Below, one piece after another: positions 1 through 6,099 of a DNA stretch of 13,814 nt (position 1 is its first letter; each line of letters begins with the position of its first letter). Both the position numbers and the translations under genes were made by a program. The DNA is from an uncultured Collinsella sp. (lineage in GTDB: Bacteria > Actinomycetota > Coriobacteriia > Coriobacteriales > Coriobacteriaceae), in assembly GCA_958438125.1 (NCBI GenBank), contig CAUBQN010000034.1, forward strand, positions 1-13,814, read 5' to 3'. The notes under the pieces were generated by a model. It did not search any database and was not told the DNA's origin. It saw only the letters and a list, made by a program, of their open reading frames with translations.

Positions 1-632
1 TCAACGACGACGAGCCCAAGTACGGCCTGTCCGTGAGCGGCTTTGTCGCGCTCGACCGCATGCTCGCTAACAGCGGTGCATGCGTGGGCGATGTCCTGCT
101 GCTGACCAAGGCGGTTGGCTCGGGTATCATCACCACAGCCATCAAGGGCGAGCTCATCGAGCAGGACGAGGCCGCAGCCATGTTTGACTCGATGCGCACC
201 CTCAACGAGGCACCGATTCGTCTGGCCGAGGGACTCGAGCTTCATGGCTGCACCGACATTACGGGCTTTGGCCTGATCGGGCACGCGTGCGAGATGGCCG
301 AGGGCTCGGGCGTGCAGGTTGAACTTGCGTCGGGGGCGGTGCCGCTCTTTGACCAGGTGCTCGATATGGCGCGTCTGGGCATTATCCCCGCGGGCTCCTA
401 CCGCAACCAGGACTTCTTTGGCCCGCGTGTGGCTGCCGACGAGGACCTGGAGCCGGGTATGTTGGATGCGCTGTACGATCCGCAGACCTCGGGTGGTCTA
501 CTCATCGCGGCGCCTGCTGCCGATGTGGATGAGCTTGCGCGCCGCCTGGATGCCGAGGGACGTATCGCCGCCGTCGTCGGTCGCGTGTACGAGGCGGAGC
601 CGGGCGGTCCTGCTGTCCACGTTGTCCGTTAA
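1..632 (+). CDS. selD: Selenide, water dikinase (selenophosphate synthetase), 5'-truncated by the window edge
   Basis: SelD makes selenophosphate from selenide and ATP, the selenium donor for selenocysteine tRNA. The reading frame is open from base 3 with no true start, so the N-terminal part, including the catalytic Cys/Sec and Lys region, lies upstream. About 210 C-terminal residues are visible; the E. coli protein has 347. The visible part opens with DDEPKYGLSVSG, which fits the SelD stretch just after the first ATP/Mg-binding region. It goes on with TDITGFGLIGHA and ends with PQTSGGLLIA, both characteristic of the AIRS-type C-terminal domain. The GTG at 33 is internal to the conserved fold and is not a start. 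yedF follows 57 bp downstream and an in-frame-TGA fdhF lies 7 kb away, giving a clear local need for selenophosphate. Whether this SelD is itself a selenoprotein cannot be seen. Confidence 0.95.
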   Translation, partial: NDDEPKYGLSVSGFVALDRMLANSGACVGDVLLLTKAVGSGIITTAIKGELIEQDEAAAMFDSMRTLNEAPIRLAEGLELHGCTDITGFGLIGHACEMAEGSGVQVELASGAVPLFDQVLDMARLGIIPAGSYRNQDFFGPRVAADEDLEPGMLDALYDPQTSGGLLIAAPAADVDELARRLDAEGRIAAVVGRVYEAEPGGPAVHVVR

Positions 633-689
633 CGACACGTTTATTGAGCCATGTGCCGTTCTAAAACGATTTATTCGAAAGGAAAAACT

Positions 690-1316
690 ATGTCTACCAA
701 GATTGAAGTCAATGCCATGGGCGATGCCTGCCCGCTGCCCGTCGTCAAGACGCTCAAAGCCCTGAAGCAGCTCGATGGCGAGGGCACCGTCGTGACCTCG
801 GTCGATAACGAGACCGCCGTCAAGAACATCTCCAAGATGGCGCAGGAGAAGGGTTGCACGGCCTCGGTCGAGAAGGTTTCTGACGCCGAGTGGCACGTGA
901 CCGTCGCGACCGCCGGTGCCGTGGCCGTTGCGGACCCCGAGCAGGACGGTGCCGTTTTCTGCGACGCCAGCGCCGGCAAGGGCAAGCTCGTCATTTCCGT
1001 CTACACCGACTGCATGGGCCGCGGCGACGACGAACTGGGCCACAAGCTCATGAAGGCGTTTATCTTTGCCGTGACGCAGCAGGAGGAGCTGCCCGCGACC
1101 ATGTTGTTCTACAACGGCGGCGCCAAGCTCACCGTCGAGGGCTCGCCGGTGCTCGACGACCTGAAGGGACTGGCCGAGCAGGGCGTCGAGATTCTCACCT
1201 GCGGTACCTGCCTCGATCACTATGGCATTAAAGACCAGCTTGCGGTGGGCGAGGTCACCAACATGTACGTGATCGTGGAGAAGATGGAGCAGGCCGTGCG
1301 CGTCGTGCGCCCGTAG
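690..1316 (+). CDS. yedF: YedF-type selenium-metabolism sulfurtransferase-like protein (TusA + DsrE domains)
   Basis: This 208-residue protein has two parts. Residues 1-75 form a TusA/SirA-like domain with the hallmark CPLP motif at Cys14-Pro17, the persulfide/selenide-carrying cysteine of that family. Residues about 95-205 form a DsrE-like domain with CGTCLDHYGIKD, typical of the selenium-associated YedF group found next to selD in many anaerobes. The ATG at 690 is preceded by GAAAGGAAA; an in-frame upstream ATG at 651 has no ribosome site and would add residues outside the fold. A role in moving reduced selenium or sulfur toward SelD is inferred from the domains and the neighbourhood; no reaction is established for this protein. 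It belongs to the selD operon and is followed by DUF3343 after 18 bp. Confidence 0.92.
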   Translation: MSTKIEVNAMGDACPLPVVKTLKALKQLDGEGTVVTSVDNETAVKNISKMAQEKGCTASVEKVSDAEWHVTVATAGAVAVADPEQDGAVFCDASAGKGKLVISVYTDCMGRGDDELGHKLMKAFIFAVTQQEELPATMLFYNGGAKLTVEGSPVLDDLKGLAEQGVEILTCGTCLDHYGIKDQLAVGEVTNMYVIVEKMEQAVRVVRP

Positions 1317-1334
1317 CGTTTGGGCGGGATTGCC

Positions 1335-1586
1335 ATGAGAGAAAAGCGCCCGGCGCTTGTCATCACGTTTCCTACCACGGCGGCCGCCATGGGGTGCGAG
1401 ACCCTATGCGTCGAGCGCGGCCTTCCCGGGCGCACGATTCCCGTGCCCGGGGAGGTCGCTGCCGGCTGCGGCTTGGCGTGGAAGGCGCTGCCTTCGGATG
1501 AGGACCTGCTGCGCGGCGAGCTTGCCGCGGCGGGCGTCCCCACCGAGGGCTTTACGGTAATCGACATGTGGGAGGTCGTGCGATGA
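1335..1586 (+). CDS. DUF3343 family putative Se/S carrier protein
   Basis: This small 83-residue protein begins MREKRPALVITFPTTAAAMG and carries the DUF3343 signature near its middle: a proline-containing strand (TIPVPGEVAAG) followed by a CGLAW motif with a conserved cysteine. The family is commonly encoded beside selD, yedF and class V desulfurases and has been called a putative Se/S carrier, but its activity is not established. An in-frame TTG at 1320 would add five residues; I prefer the ATG at 1335, although its ribosome site (GCGGGA) is weak. The stop overlaps the next start in an ATGA arrangement (1583-1586), which suggests translational coupling to the desulfurase and a shared task. 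Confidence 0.85.
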   Translation: MREKRPALVITFPTTAAAMGCETLCVERGLPGRTIPVPGEVAAGCGLAWKALPSDEDLLRGELAAAGVPTEGFTVIDMWEVVR

Positions 1587-2722
1587 TCTACCTGGATAAC
1601 GCGGCGACGACCATGCATAAGCCGCAGACGGTGATCGATGCCGTGACGCAGGCGATGTGTTCGCTCGGTAATGCCGGGCGCGGGGCCACGTCGGGTGCCC
1701 TCGATGCCGCTCGTACGATTCATGCTTGCCGTGCCAAGCTTGCGCGCTTGCTGGGCTGCCCGAGGGCGGACCATGTTTGTTTTACGCCCAACTCTACGGC
1801 GGCGCTCAACACGGCGATTAACGGCGTGGTGCGTCCCGGCGACCGCGTGGTCACAACGGTGCTTGAGCACAACTCCGTGCTGCGCCCGCTCAACCGCCTG
1901 ACGGCAGAGCGGGGCGTGACCGTTGAGCGTGCGGGCTGCGACGCGAACGGCGTGCTCGACTACGACGAGCTCGAGCAGCTGGTCACGCCGGGCACGCGTG
2001 CCGTGGTGGTAACGCATGCCTCCAACGTGACCGGCAACGCCGTTGATGTTGCACGTGTGGCGGCTGTGGCTCATGCGGCCGGCGCACTTGTGATTGTCGA
2101 TGCCTCGCAGTCTGCCGGCACGGAGCATATCGATATGCAGGCCATGGGGCTCGACGTGGTGTGCTTTACCGGCCACAAGGGACTGATGGGCCCGCAGGGC
2201 ACCGGCGGTCTGGCCGTGGCGGAGGGCGTCGACGTGGCGCCCTGGGCCATGGGCGGCACCGGTGTACACAGCTTCGATGAGCTGCAGCCACTGGAGTGGC
2301 CCACGCGCCTGGAGGCCGGTACGCTCAACGGCCATGGCATCGCGGGCCTTTCCGCTGGTCTCGACTTTATCGAGGCCCAGGGTGGGGTCGAGGCGATTGC
2401 TGCCCACGAGCGTGCGCTCGCTGATCGCTTCCTTGCCGGGGTGCGCAAGATTCCGGGGATTAAGCTCTACGGTGCGTTTGACCAGCCGATGCGCTCTGCG
2501 ATTGTGTCGCTCAACGTGGGCGATATCGATTCGGCCGAGATTTCGGACGCGCTCATGCAAGGGTGGGGGATTGCGACGCGCCCCGGCGCCCATTGCGCCC
2601 CGCTCATGCACCGTGCGCTGGGAACCGAGCGCCAGGGCGTCGTCCGCTTCTCATTTGGGTATTTCAACACGACCGAAGAAGTTGACACGGCTATCGATGC
2701 TCTGTGCGATTTAGCCTGCTAA
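1583..2722 (+). CDS. Class V aminotransferase / cysteine desulfurase family protein (selenium-operon type)
   Basis: This 379-residue PLP enzyme is of the NifS/SufS fold. It starts with YLDNAATT, the usual desulfurase opening. The expected residues are present: His96 in LEHNS, Asp173 in VDASQ, Gln176, the Schiff-base lysine Lys199 in TGHKG, and a catalytic-type Cys338 in RPGAHCAP. The family mobilises sulfur, or selenium, from cysteine or selenocysteine as an enzyme persulfide/selenide. Placement after selD, yedF and DUF3343 suggests selenium delivery, but sequence alone cannot separate desulfurase from selenocysteine lyase activity. The ATG at 1583 has GGGAGG about 8 bp upstream and overlaps the DUF3343 stop. 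The longer frame from 1568 lies inside the upstream gene and is not needed. The operon ends at the terminator at 2746. Confidence 0.9.
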   Translation: MIYLDNAATTMHKPQTVIDAVTQAMCSLGNAGRGATSGALDAARTIHACRAKLARLLGCPRADHVCFTPNSTAALNTAINGVVRPGDRVVTTVLEHNSVLRPLNRLTAERGVTVERAGCDANGVLDYDELEQLVTPGTRAVVVTHASNVTGNAVDVARVAAVAHAAGALVIVDASQSAGTEHIDMQAMGLDVVCFTGHKGLMGPQGTGGLAVAEGVDVAPWAMGGTGVHSFDELQPLEWPTRLEAGTLNGHGIAGLSAGLDFIEAQGGVEAIAAHERALADRFLAGVRKIPGIKLYGAFDQPMRSAIVSLNVGDIDSAEISDALMQGWGIATRPGAHCAPLMHRALGTERQGVVRFSFGYFNTTEEVDTAIDALCDLAC

Positions 2723-2737
2723 AGCTGCTAGAGCGTA

Positions 2738-2743
2738 TATACT
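2738..2743 (+). promoter_or_regulatory. brnQ: Possible -10 box (TATACT) upstream of brnQ
   Basis: TATACT matches the -10 consensus in five of six positions, and the next gene needs its own promoter because a terminator separates it from the selenium operon. No convincing -35 is visible at the usual distance. If this box is used, transcription would begin inside the 2746-2780 hairpin, so the hairpin's left arm would be partly lost from the transcript. Tentative. Confidence 0.25.
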
Positions 2744-2745
2744 TG

Positions 2746-2780
2746 CGGGACGGGTGTTTTTGCCCGTCCCGTTTTTGTTT
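2746..2780 (+). terminator. Rho-independent terminator of the selenium operon
   Basis: Nine perfect base pairs, CGGGACGGG (2746-2754) with CCCGTCCCG (2763-2771), enclose an 8-base T-rich loop, and a run of T (GTTTTTGTTT) follows. It lies 24 bp after the desulfurase stop and before brnQ, so it probably ends the selD operon. Confidence 0.88.
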
Positions 2781-2799
2781 CGACCCGAAAGGTGTGTCC

Positions 2800-4158
2800 A
2801 TGGCCTCATCCGCGCCGCGCGGTCTGCGCTCCGACCATGTCGTCACCGTCGGCATCGCCCTATTCTCGATGCTCTTTGGCGCCGGCAACCTCATTATTCC
2901 GCCACTGCTGGCGCTGCAGGCAGGTTCTGCCACGCCGGTCGCCATGCTCGGCTTTCTCATCGCCGCCATCGGCCTGCCCGTCATTGGCTTTATCGCTGTG
3001 GCGCTTGCTGGAACGGCGCGCGAGCTTGCCGGCCGCGTGCACCCCAAGTTCGGTGAGTTCTTTGTTGCGGCGGTGTATCTGGCTATCGGCCCGTGCCTGG
3101 CCATTCCGCGTACGAGCTCCACGGCCTTCGAGATGCTGGTGCCCTTGCTGCCTCAGGGCGTCTCGCTTGGCACGGCTCGCCTGGTGTTTGCCGTCGGTTT
3201 CTTTGTCGTCGCGTTTGCACTCACGCTGCGCCCGGGCGTTATCACACGCGTGCTCGGTCGTATTACGGGCCCCGCGCTCATCGCGCTCATCGTGCTGGTC
3301 GTGGGCGCTGCCGTGATCTCGCCGCTGGGTCCCGCTGCCGCGCCGCAGGCTCCCTACAATGCCGGTGCTGCCGTGCAGGGCTTTTTGACCGGCTACCAGA
3401 CCATGGACTTGCTCGCGTCGCTCGCCTTTGGCATTATCATCGCCGAGACCATCCATGAGCTGGGCGTTACCGACGATAAGCGCGTGGCCTTTGAGATCTC
3501 GCGCTCCGGTGTGATCGCCGGCGTGCTCATGGCCATCATCTACTGTGGCCTGGCGCTTGCCGGCATGCAGCTCGGCACGGTTATGCCCGATGCCACCAAT
3601 GGCGCCGCCATCCTTGCCCGCTCTACCTCCATGCACTTTGGCCTTGTCGGCACGGTCGTGGTCTTTGCGATCTTTTTCCTCGCCTGCATGAACGTGTGCA
3701 TCGGTCTTATTAGCTGCTGCTCGCGGTACTTCTGCGAGACGTATGTGGTTGAAGGGGGAGCGGAGGCTTCCGAGGAGTCCATGCGCCGCCCCTTTGCGAT
3801 GCTTGCCTTTGTGTTCGCGGCGTTTTCGTGCGTGCTCTCCAACGTGGGCCTCGACGTGATCCTTATGTTCTCGGTGCCTATGCTCAATGCCCTGTATCCC
3901 GTTGCCATTGTGCTGGTGCTTATGGGCCTGATGCACGGCTTTTGCGACGCGCATCCGCAGGTTTGGGTTTGGGTCGGCGGCGTGGTCGCGGTGCAGAGCG
4001 TGATCACCTCGGTCCGCGACGCGTTCTTTACTGGTGCGTGGCTGCCGTTCGATGCGTTGCCGCTGGCAGATATCGGTGCTGCGTGGGCACCGGTTGCTGT
4101 GGCGGCGTTTGTGATCGGTCTGGTTCATAGCCAGTTTGTCACACATTCGAGGAGCTAG
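2800..4158 (+). CDS. brnQ: Branched-chain amino acid transporter, BrnQ (LIVCS) family
   Basis: This polytopic inner-membrane protein of 452 residues is close to the usual 430-450 of BrnQ carriers, which import leucine, isoleucine and valine with a cation. The family signatures are clear: LFSMLFGAGNLIIPP around residues 21-35 and YLAIGPCLAIPRTSS around 93-107, followed by many hydrophobic segments to the C-terminus. The ATG at 2800 follows GAAAGG; an upstream in-frame ATG at 2704 overlaps the desulfurase and the terminator and is rejected. It is a single-gene unit between a terminator and a tRNA promoter and has no visible functional link to the selenium genes. Exact substrate preference is not readable from sequence. 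Confidence 0.93.
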   Translation: MASSAPRGLRSDHVVTVGIALFSMLFGAGNLIIPPLLALQAGSATPVAMLGFLIAAIGLPVIGFIAVALAGTARELAGRVHPKFGEFFVAAVYLAIGPCLAIPRTSSTAFEMLVPLLPQGVSLGTARLVFAVGFFVVAFALTLRPGVITRVLGRITGPALIALIVLVVGAAVISPLGPAAAPQAPYNAGAAVQGFLTGYQTMDLLASLAFGIIIAETIHELGVTDDKRVAFEISRSGVIAGVLMAIIYCGLALAGMQLGTVMPDATNGAAILARSTSMHFGLVGTVVVFAIFFLACMNVCIGLISCCSRYFCETYVVEGGAEASEESMRRPFAMLAFVFAAFSCVLSNVGLDVILMFSVPMLNALYPVAIVLVLMGLMHGFCDAHPQVWVWVGGVVAVQSVITSVRDAFFTGAWLPFDALPLADIGAAWAPVAVAAFVIGLVHSQFVTHSRS

Positions 4159-4169
4159 GGTTTCGTCGC

Positions 4170-4198
4170 TTGCACAGGCGGGAAGTCTCCCCTATAAT
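4170..4198 (+). promoter_or_regulatory. Promoter of the tRNA-Pro / tRNA-Gly operon
   Basis: A TTGCAC -35 (4170-4175) and a perfect TATAAT -10 (4193-4198) are separated by exactly 17 bp. Transcription would start near 4205, leaving a leader of about 45 bases before tRNA-Pro. It begins 11 bp after the brnQ stop. Confidence 0.88.
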
Positions 4199-4249
4199 TT
4201 CCTTCGCTTTGGGACACGCAAGGTTTATGCCTTAGCTGCTCAACACCTT

Positions 4250-4326
4250 CGGGACGTGGCGCAGTTTGGTAGCGCGCCTGCTTTGGGAGCAGGATGTCGC
4301 AGGTTCAAATCCTGTCGTCCCGACCA
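4250..4326 (+). tRNA. tRNA-Pro (anticodon TGG)
   Basis: This is a 77-base cloverleaf. Acceptor CGGGACG (4250-4256) pairs fully with CGTCCCG (4316-4322), then discriminator A and an encoded CCA. The anticodon arm CCTGC / GCAGG encloses loop TTTGGGA with anticodon TGG at 4284-4286, and the T-arm has GGTTCAAATCC. It is co-transcribed with the tRNA-Gly that starts 7 bp after it. Confidence 0.96.
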
Positions 4327-4332
4327 TATCTT

Positions 4333-4406
4333 GCGGGCGTAGTTCAATGGTAGAACCCCAGCCTTCCAAGCTGATGACGCGGGTTCGATTCCCGTCGCCC
4401 GCTCCA
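4333..4406 (+). tRNA. tRNA-Gly (anticodon TCC)
   Basis: This is a 74-base cloverleaf. Acceptor GCGGGCG (4333-4339) pairs with CGCCCGC (4396-4402), then discriminator T and encoded CCA. The anticodon loop is CTTCCAA with TCC at 4365-4367, and the T-arm is GGGTTCGATTCCC. The outermost anticodon-stem pair (position 27 with 43) reads C opposite A, a mismatch where many bacteria have a Watson-Crick pair. Its 3' end is duplicated in direct and inverted orientation downstream (see repeats). Confidence 0.95.
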
Positions 4407-4486
4407 TAAGATAGTTTTAACGGCTTTGGCTCCATTTGGTGCCAGAGCCGTTTTCATAAGCGTGCCGGGCGACGGGAATCGAACCC
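4381..4486. repeat. 21-bp inverted repeat of the tRNA-Gly T-arm/acceptor end around the terminator
   Basis: The T-arm plus most of the 3' acceptor strand of tRNA-Gly (4381-4401, beginning GGGTTCGATTCCCGTCG) recurs perfectly in reverse complement at 4466-4486. The tRNA terminator hairpin sits at the centre, so the whole block is a nested palindrome of about 106 bp. No complete tRNA exists on the minus strand, so the inverted copy is a fragment, not a gene. Confidence 0.9.
4420..4454 (+). terminator. Terminator of the tRNA-Pro / tRNA-Gly operon
   Basis: An 11-bp stem with one wobble pair, ACGGCTTTGGC (4420-4430) and GCCAGAGCCGT (4441-4451), closes a 10-base loop and is followed by TTTT. It starts 13 bases after the tRNA-Gly CCA. 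Confidence 0.85.
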
Positions 4487-4602
4487 GGCAGGGTGCGAAG
4501 CTGAGAAAATGCGTGAGCATTTTCCAGCGCAGCACGCAAGGGCCAATGGCCCGCAGCGAAACAAGGGTTTGCGAAGCAAACCCTTGGACTTCCCGTCGCC
4601 CG
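4466..4602 (+). repeat. Multibranched stem-loop element between the tRNA-Gly 3'-end copies
   Basis: An outer 13-bp stem pairs 4466-4478 (CGGGCGACGGGAA) with 4590-4602 and encloses three hairpins. Hairpin 1 is GAAAATGC / GCATTTTC (4505-4512, 4517-4524) with a GTGA loop, extended by GCTG / CAGC around one bulged A. Hairpin 2 is GGGCC / GGCCC (4540-4544, 4548-4552). Hairpin 3 is CAAGGGTTTGC / GCAAACCCTTG (4562-4572, 4576-4586), a perfect 11 bp with a GAA loop. No convincing protein is encoded. It could be a structured RNA, a REP-like or folded-DNA recombination element, or a relic. I do not recognise the family. Confidence 0.7.
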
Positions 4603-4617
4603 CTCCATAAGATAGAT

Positions 4618-4654
4618 AAATGGCTCTGGTTCCTTTTGGGACCAGAGCCATTTT
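4618..4654 (+). terminator. Second terminator-like hairpin (duplicated copy)
   Basis: A 16-bp stem with one wobble pairs 4618-4633 with 4638-4653 around a TTTT loop and ends in T residues. It is a diverged but compensated copy of the tRNA terminator: both arms changed while pairing was kept. Confidence 0.8.
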
Positions 4655-4703
4655 CGTAGATGTACGGGGTGACGGGAGTCGATGCCGCCCCACGCCCCTC
4701 CTA

Positions 4704-4770
4704 AGTTGCGGTGAAATACGGACTGTTTTTCGGTTTTTATGGCCCATGTAGTCCGTATTTCACCGCAACT
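4704..4770. repeat. Long palindrome, copy 1 (upstream of the nuclease-like gene)
   Basis: A perfect 21-bp inverted repeat: the left arm at 4704-4724 begins AGTTGCGGTGAAATACGG and the right arm is 4750-4770, with a 25-base T-rich loop between. The same arm sequence recurs at 5986-6052. No T-run follows on the plus strand, so it is not a classic terminator. Confidence 0.95.
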
Positions 4771-4845
4771 ATTTGTAAGGTTGGATTTTGATGCCGTTGG
4801 GAGTGTCGTAGCGACCGTCTACCGAGAGTGGAAATATTTTTTGAA

Positions 4846-4890
4846 GCCTTGACCTGGGACGTCAAGCTTTTGGTCAGCTTTTGGCAAGGC
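4846..4890 (+). promoter_or_regulatory. Inverted repeats upstream of the nuclease-like gene, possible operator
   Basis: CTTGAC (4848-4853) and GTCAAG (4861-4866) form a small hairpin inside a wider GCCTTG / CAAGGC pair (4846-4851, 4885-4890), with GGTCAG at 4872-4877 repeating part of the arm. A TGGTATTCT resembling an extended -10 lies further on at 4919-4927 without a clear -35. Whether a regulator binds here is unknown. Positions 4771-4845 hold nothing I can name. Confidence 0.3.
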
Positions 4891-4955
4891 CTGCGGACGG
4901 AAGCATGCGATAGCGTAATGGTATTCTCTCCGCCGTGATGGTTATGGGGTTGGCC

Positions 4956-5957
4956 ATGCTCGATAAAGGCAAACATTTTCCGCAGTCATATGCAAGGATG
5001 CTATTCTCGGCCCTTGGAATTCATCAAGATGGACAGCTGCTTATAACAATTGATCCTTGGGATGAACGCCGTGCGCGCGAGCTTATGCAGGAAGAGCTCA
5101 TGCTTCGTCTTTACAACCATGTTTATGCGGATCCGGTCTATTGGAACAATCTTGGGGTTGAAGATCGCATCTTTCAGCTGGCATCCGCTATTGCGGTCGT
5201 TGAACCGGATGCTGTGTTTTGTGGATCGACGGCGGCGCTGCTCTACGGCATCGGCTCGGCGTATACGCTTCTGGATAAAGTACAAGTGCTGCTGCCACGG
5301 TCTACAAGGCGTGATACGTATGAGTTCGTTGAATACAAGCGCTGGCGGGCGGGCGAGGTGTGGCGGCTCGGTATGTTCACGCTGACGGATCCGTATCGAA
5401 CGGTTGTTGATATCGCCCGAACGAGCGCCTTTCGCTATGCGCTGGGCTATGTTGATGGCTTGGCCCGTGAGTACGATGTCGAACTCGAAGAGCTGCGAGC
5501 ATATGCGCAGGCAAATTGCCGAGGGTTGCATGGCATCGCGCGTGCTTTTGACGTTTTGGAGCATATGGACGGCAGGTCAGACAATGGCGGCGAGTCCGAG
5601 GCGAGAGCAGCGATGATTCTCGCTGGGGTTGCCGCGCCTGAGCTTCAAGTTGAGATACCGCGACCGGGAAACGCTGGCTATTATCTAGCAGATTATGGCT
5701 GGCAGTTGCCAGATGGCTTATGGACGCTGGCAGAGCTGCATGGGCTGGGTAAGTTTGAAGACGAAGCTCAAAATGATCCAGAGCAAGCGGCGGCAAAAAC
5801 CTATCGAGCGGCCCTCATGCGCGACGCGAACCTTCGCGCCATGGGCCACAATGTCATTCATTTCAAACTCTCGGACACCTACGATGTAGAATCGTTCGGC
5901 GCCATGATGCGCGGTTACGGTATTCCGACAACAAAACCCTACGCCGGCCCCCGATAG
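4956..5957 (+). CDS. AbiEi-like protein with C-terminal DUF559/Vsr-like endonuclease domain
   Basis: This 333-residue protein resembles the actinobacterial group annotated as type IV antitoxin AbiEi family / DUF559. Residues 85-155 have the usual layout: GSTAALLYGIG at 90-100, a strand-rich segment, then LTDPYRTVVDIAR at 143-155. The C-terminal part (210-305) looks like a Vsr-type PD-(D/E)XK fold, with Glu213/Glu215 in GGESEAR, Asp246 in LADYGW, Glu260 in AELHG, Lys266, and MRDANLRAMGHNV at 288-300. The usual E-x-D-G is E-L-H-G here. In the family the role is DNA binding or cleavage in defence or toxin-antitoxin contexts; for this gene that is inference, and no AbiEii toxin partner is adjacent. 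The gene is visibly more AT-rich than its neighbours and sits between two matching palindromes, suggesting acquisition. The start is uncertain: 4956 has GGGG upstream; GTG 4935, ATG 4938 and ATG 4944 are in frame. Confidence 0.75.
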   Translation: MLDKGKHFPQSYARMLFSALGIHQDGQLLITIDPWDERRARELMQEELMLRLYNHVYADPVYWNNLGVEDRIFQLASAIAVVEPDAVFCGSTAALLYGIGSAYTLLDKVQVLLPRSTRRDTYEFVEYKRWRAGEVWRLGMFTLTDPYRTVVDIARTSAFRYALGYVDGLAREYDVELEELRAYAQANCRGLHGIARAFDVLEHMDGRSDNGGESEARAAMILAGVAAPELQVEIPRPGNAGYYLADYGWQLPDGLWTLAELHGLGKFEDEAQNDPEQAAAKTYRAALMRDANLRAMGHNVIHFKLSDTYDVESFGAMMRGYGIPTTKPYAGPR

Positions 5958-5981
5958 CGAAATCGTTCGCAGTCAACCTTC

Positions 5982-6056
5982 AATAAGTTGCGGTGAAATA
6001 CGGACTGTTTCATGCCTTTAAAGGCCTCAACAGTCCGTATTTCACCGCAACTTATT
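5982..6056. repeat. Long palindrome, copy 2 (between convergent nuclease-like gene and toxin gene)
   Basis: A perfect 28-bp inverted repeat (5982-6009 with 6029-6056) contains the same 21-bp arms as copy 1 (5986-6006 and 6032-6052). The 19-base loop holds a further small palindrome, GCCTTTAAAGGC (6014-6025). It lies between the stop of the plus-strand gene (5957) and the stop of the minus-strand toxin (6100). The arms end in AATAAG / CTTATT, so it could act as a bidirectional terminator for these convergent genes. Confidence 0.95.
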
Positions 6057-6099
6057 AAAGGGATGGGGCTGAGGGGCGGGCGATGCCGTTGCCTGTCGG

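Larger units (their letters stand above)
4389..4690 (+). repeat. Duplicated unit: tRNA-Gly 3' end + terminator + inverted T-arm fragment
   Basis: A 26-base exact direct repeat of the tRNA-Gly 3' end and its trailer occurs at 4389-4414 and 4590-4615 (core TCGCCCGCTCCATAAGATAG). Similarity continues at lower identity through a second terminator-like hairpin (first 4420-4454, second 4618-4654). It also covers a degenerate second inverted T-arm fragment (GGGTGACGGGAGTCG at 4667-4681 against GGGCGACGGGAATCG at 4467-4481). The two units are about 100 bp each and offset by 200-201 bp. The layout resembles an attachment-site duplication at a tRNA 3' end, but no integrase gene lies here. Confidence 0.85.

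Noticed and set aside
4464..4602. A complete tRNA on the minus strand
   Set aside because: Only the T-arm and acceptor 3' sequence is present in reverse; no D-arm or anticodon arm can be folded upstream of it.
4426..4747. Short open frames across the tRNA-Gly trailer and hairpin element
   Set aside because: They arise from tRNA fragments and inverted repeats, occur on both strands and show no protein-like conservation or ribosome sites.
4704..4770. CRISPR-like repeat array
   Set aside because: The repeats are two palindromes 1.28 kb apart enclosing a gene, without regular spacers or cas genes.
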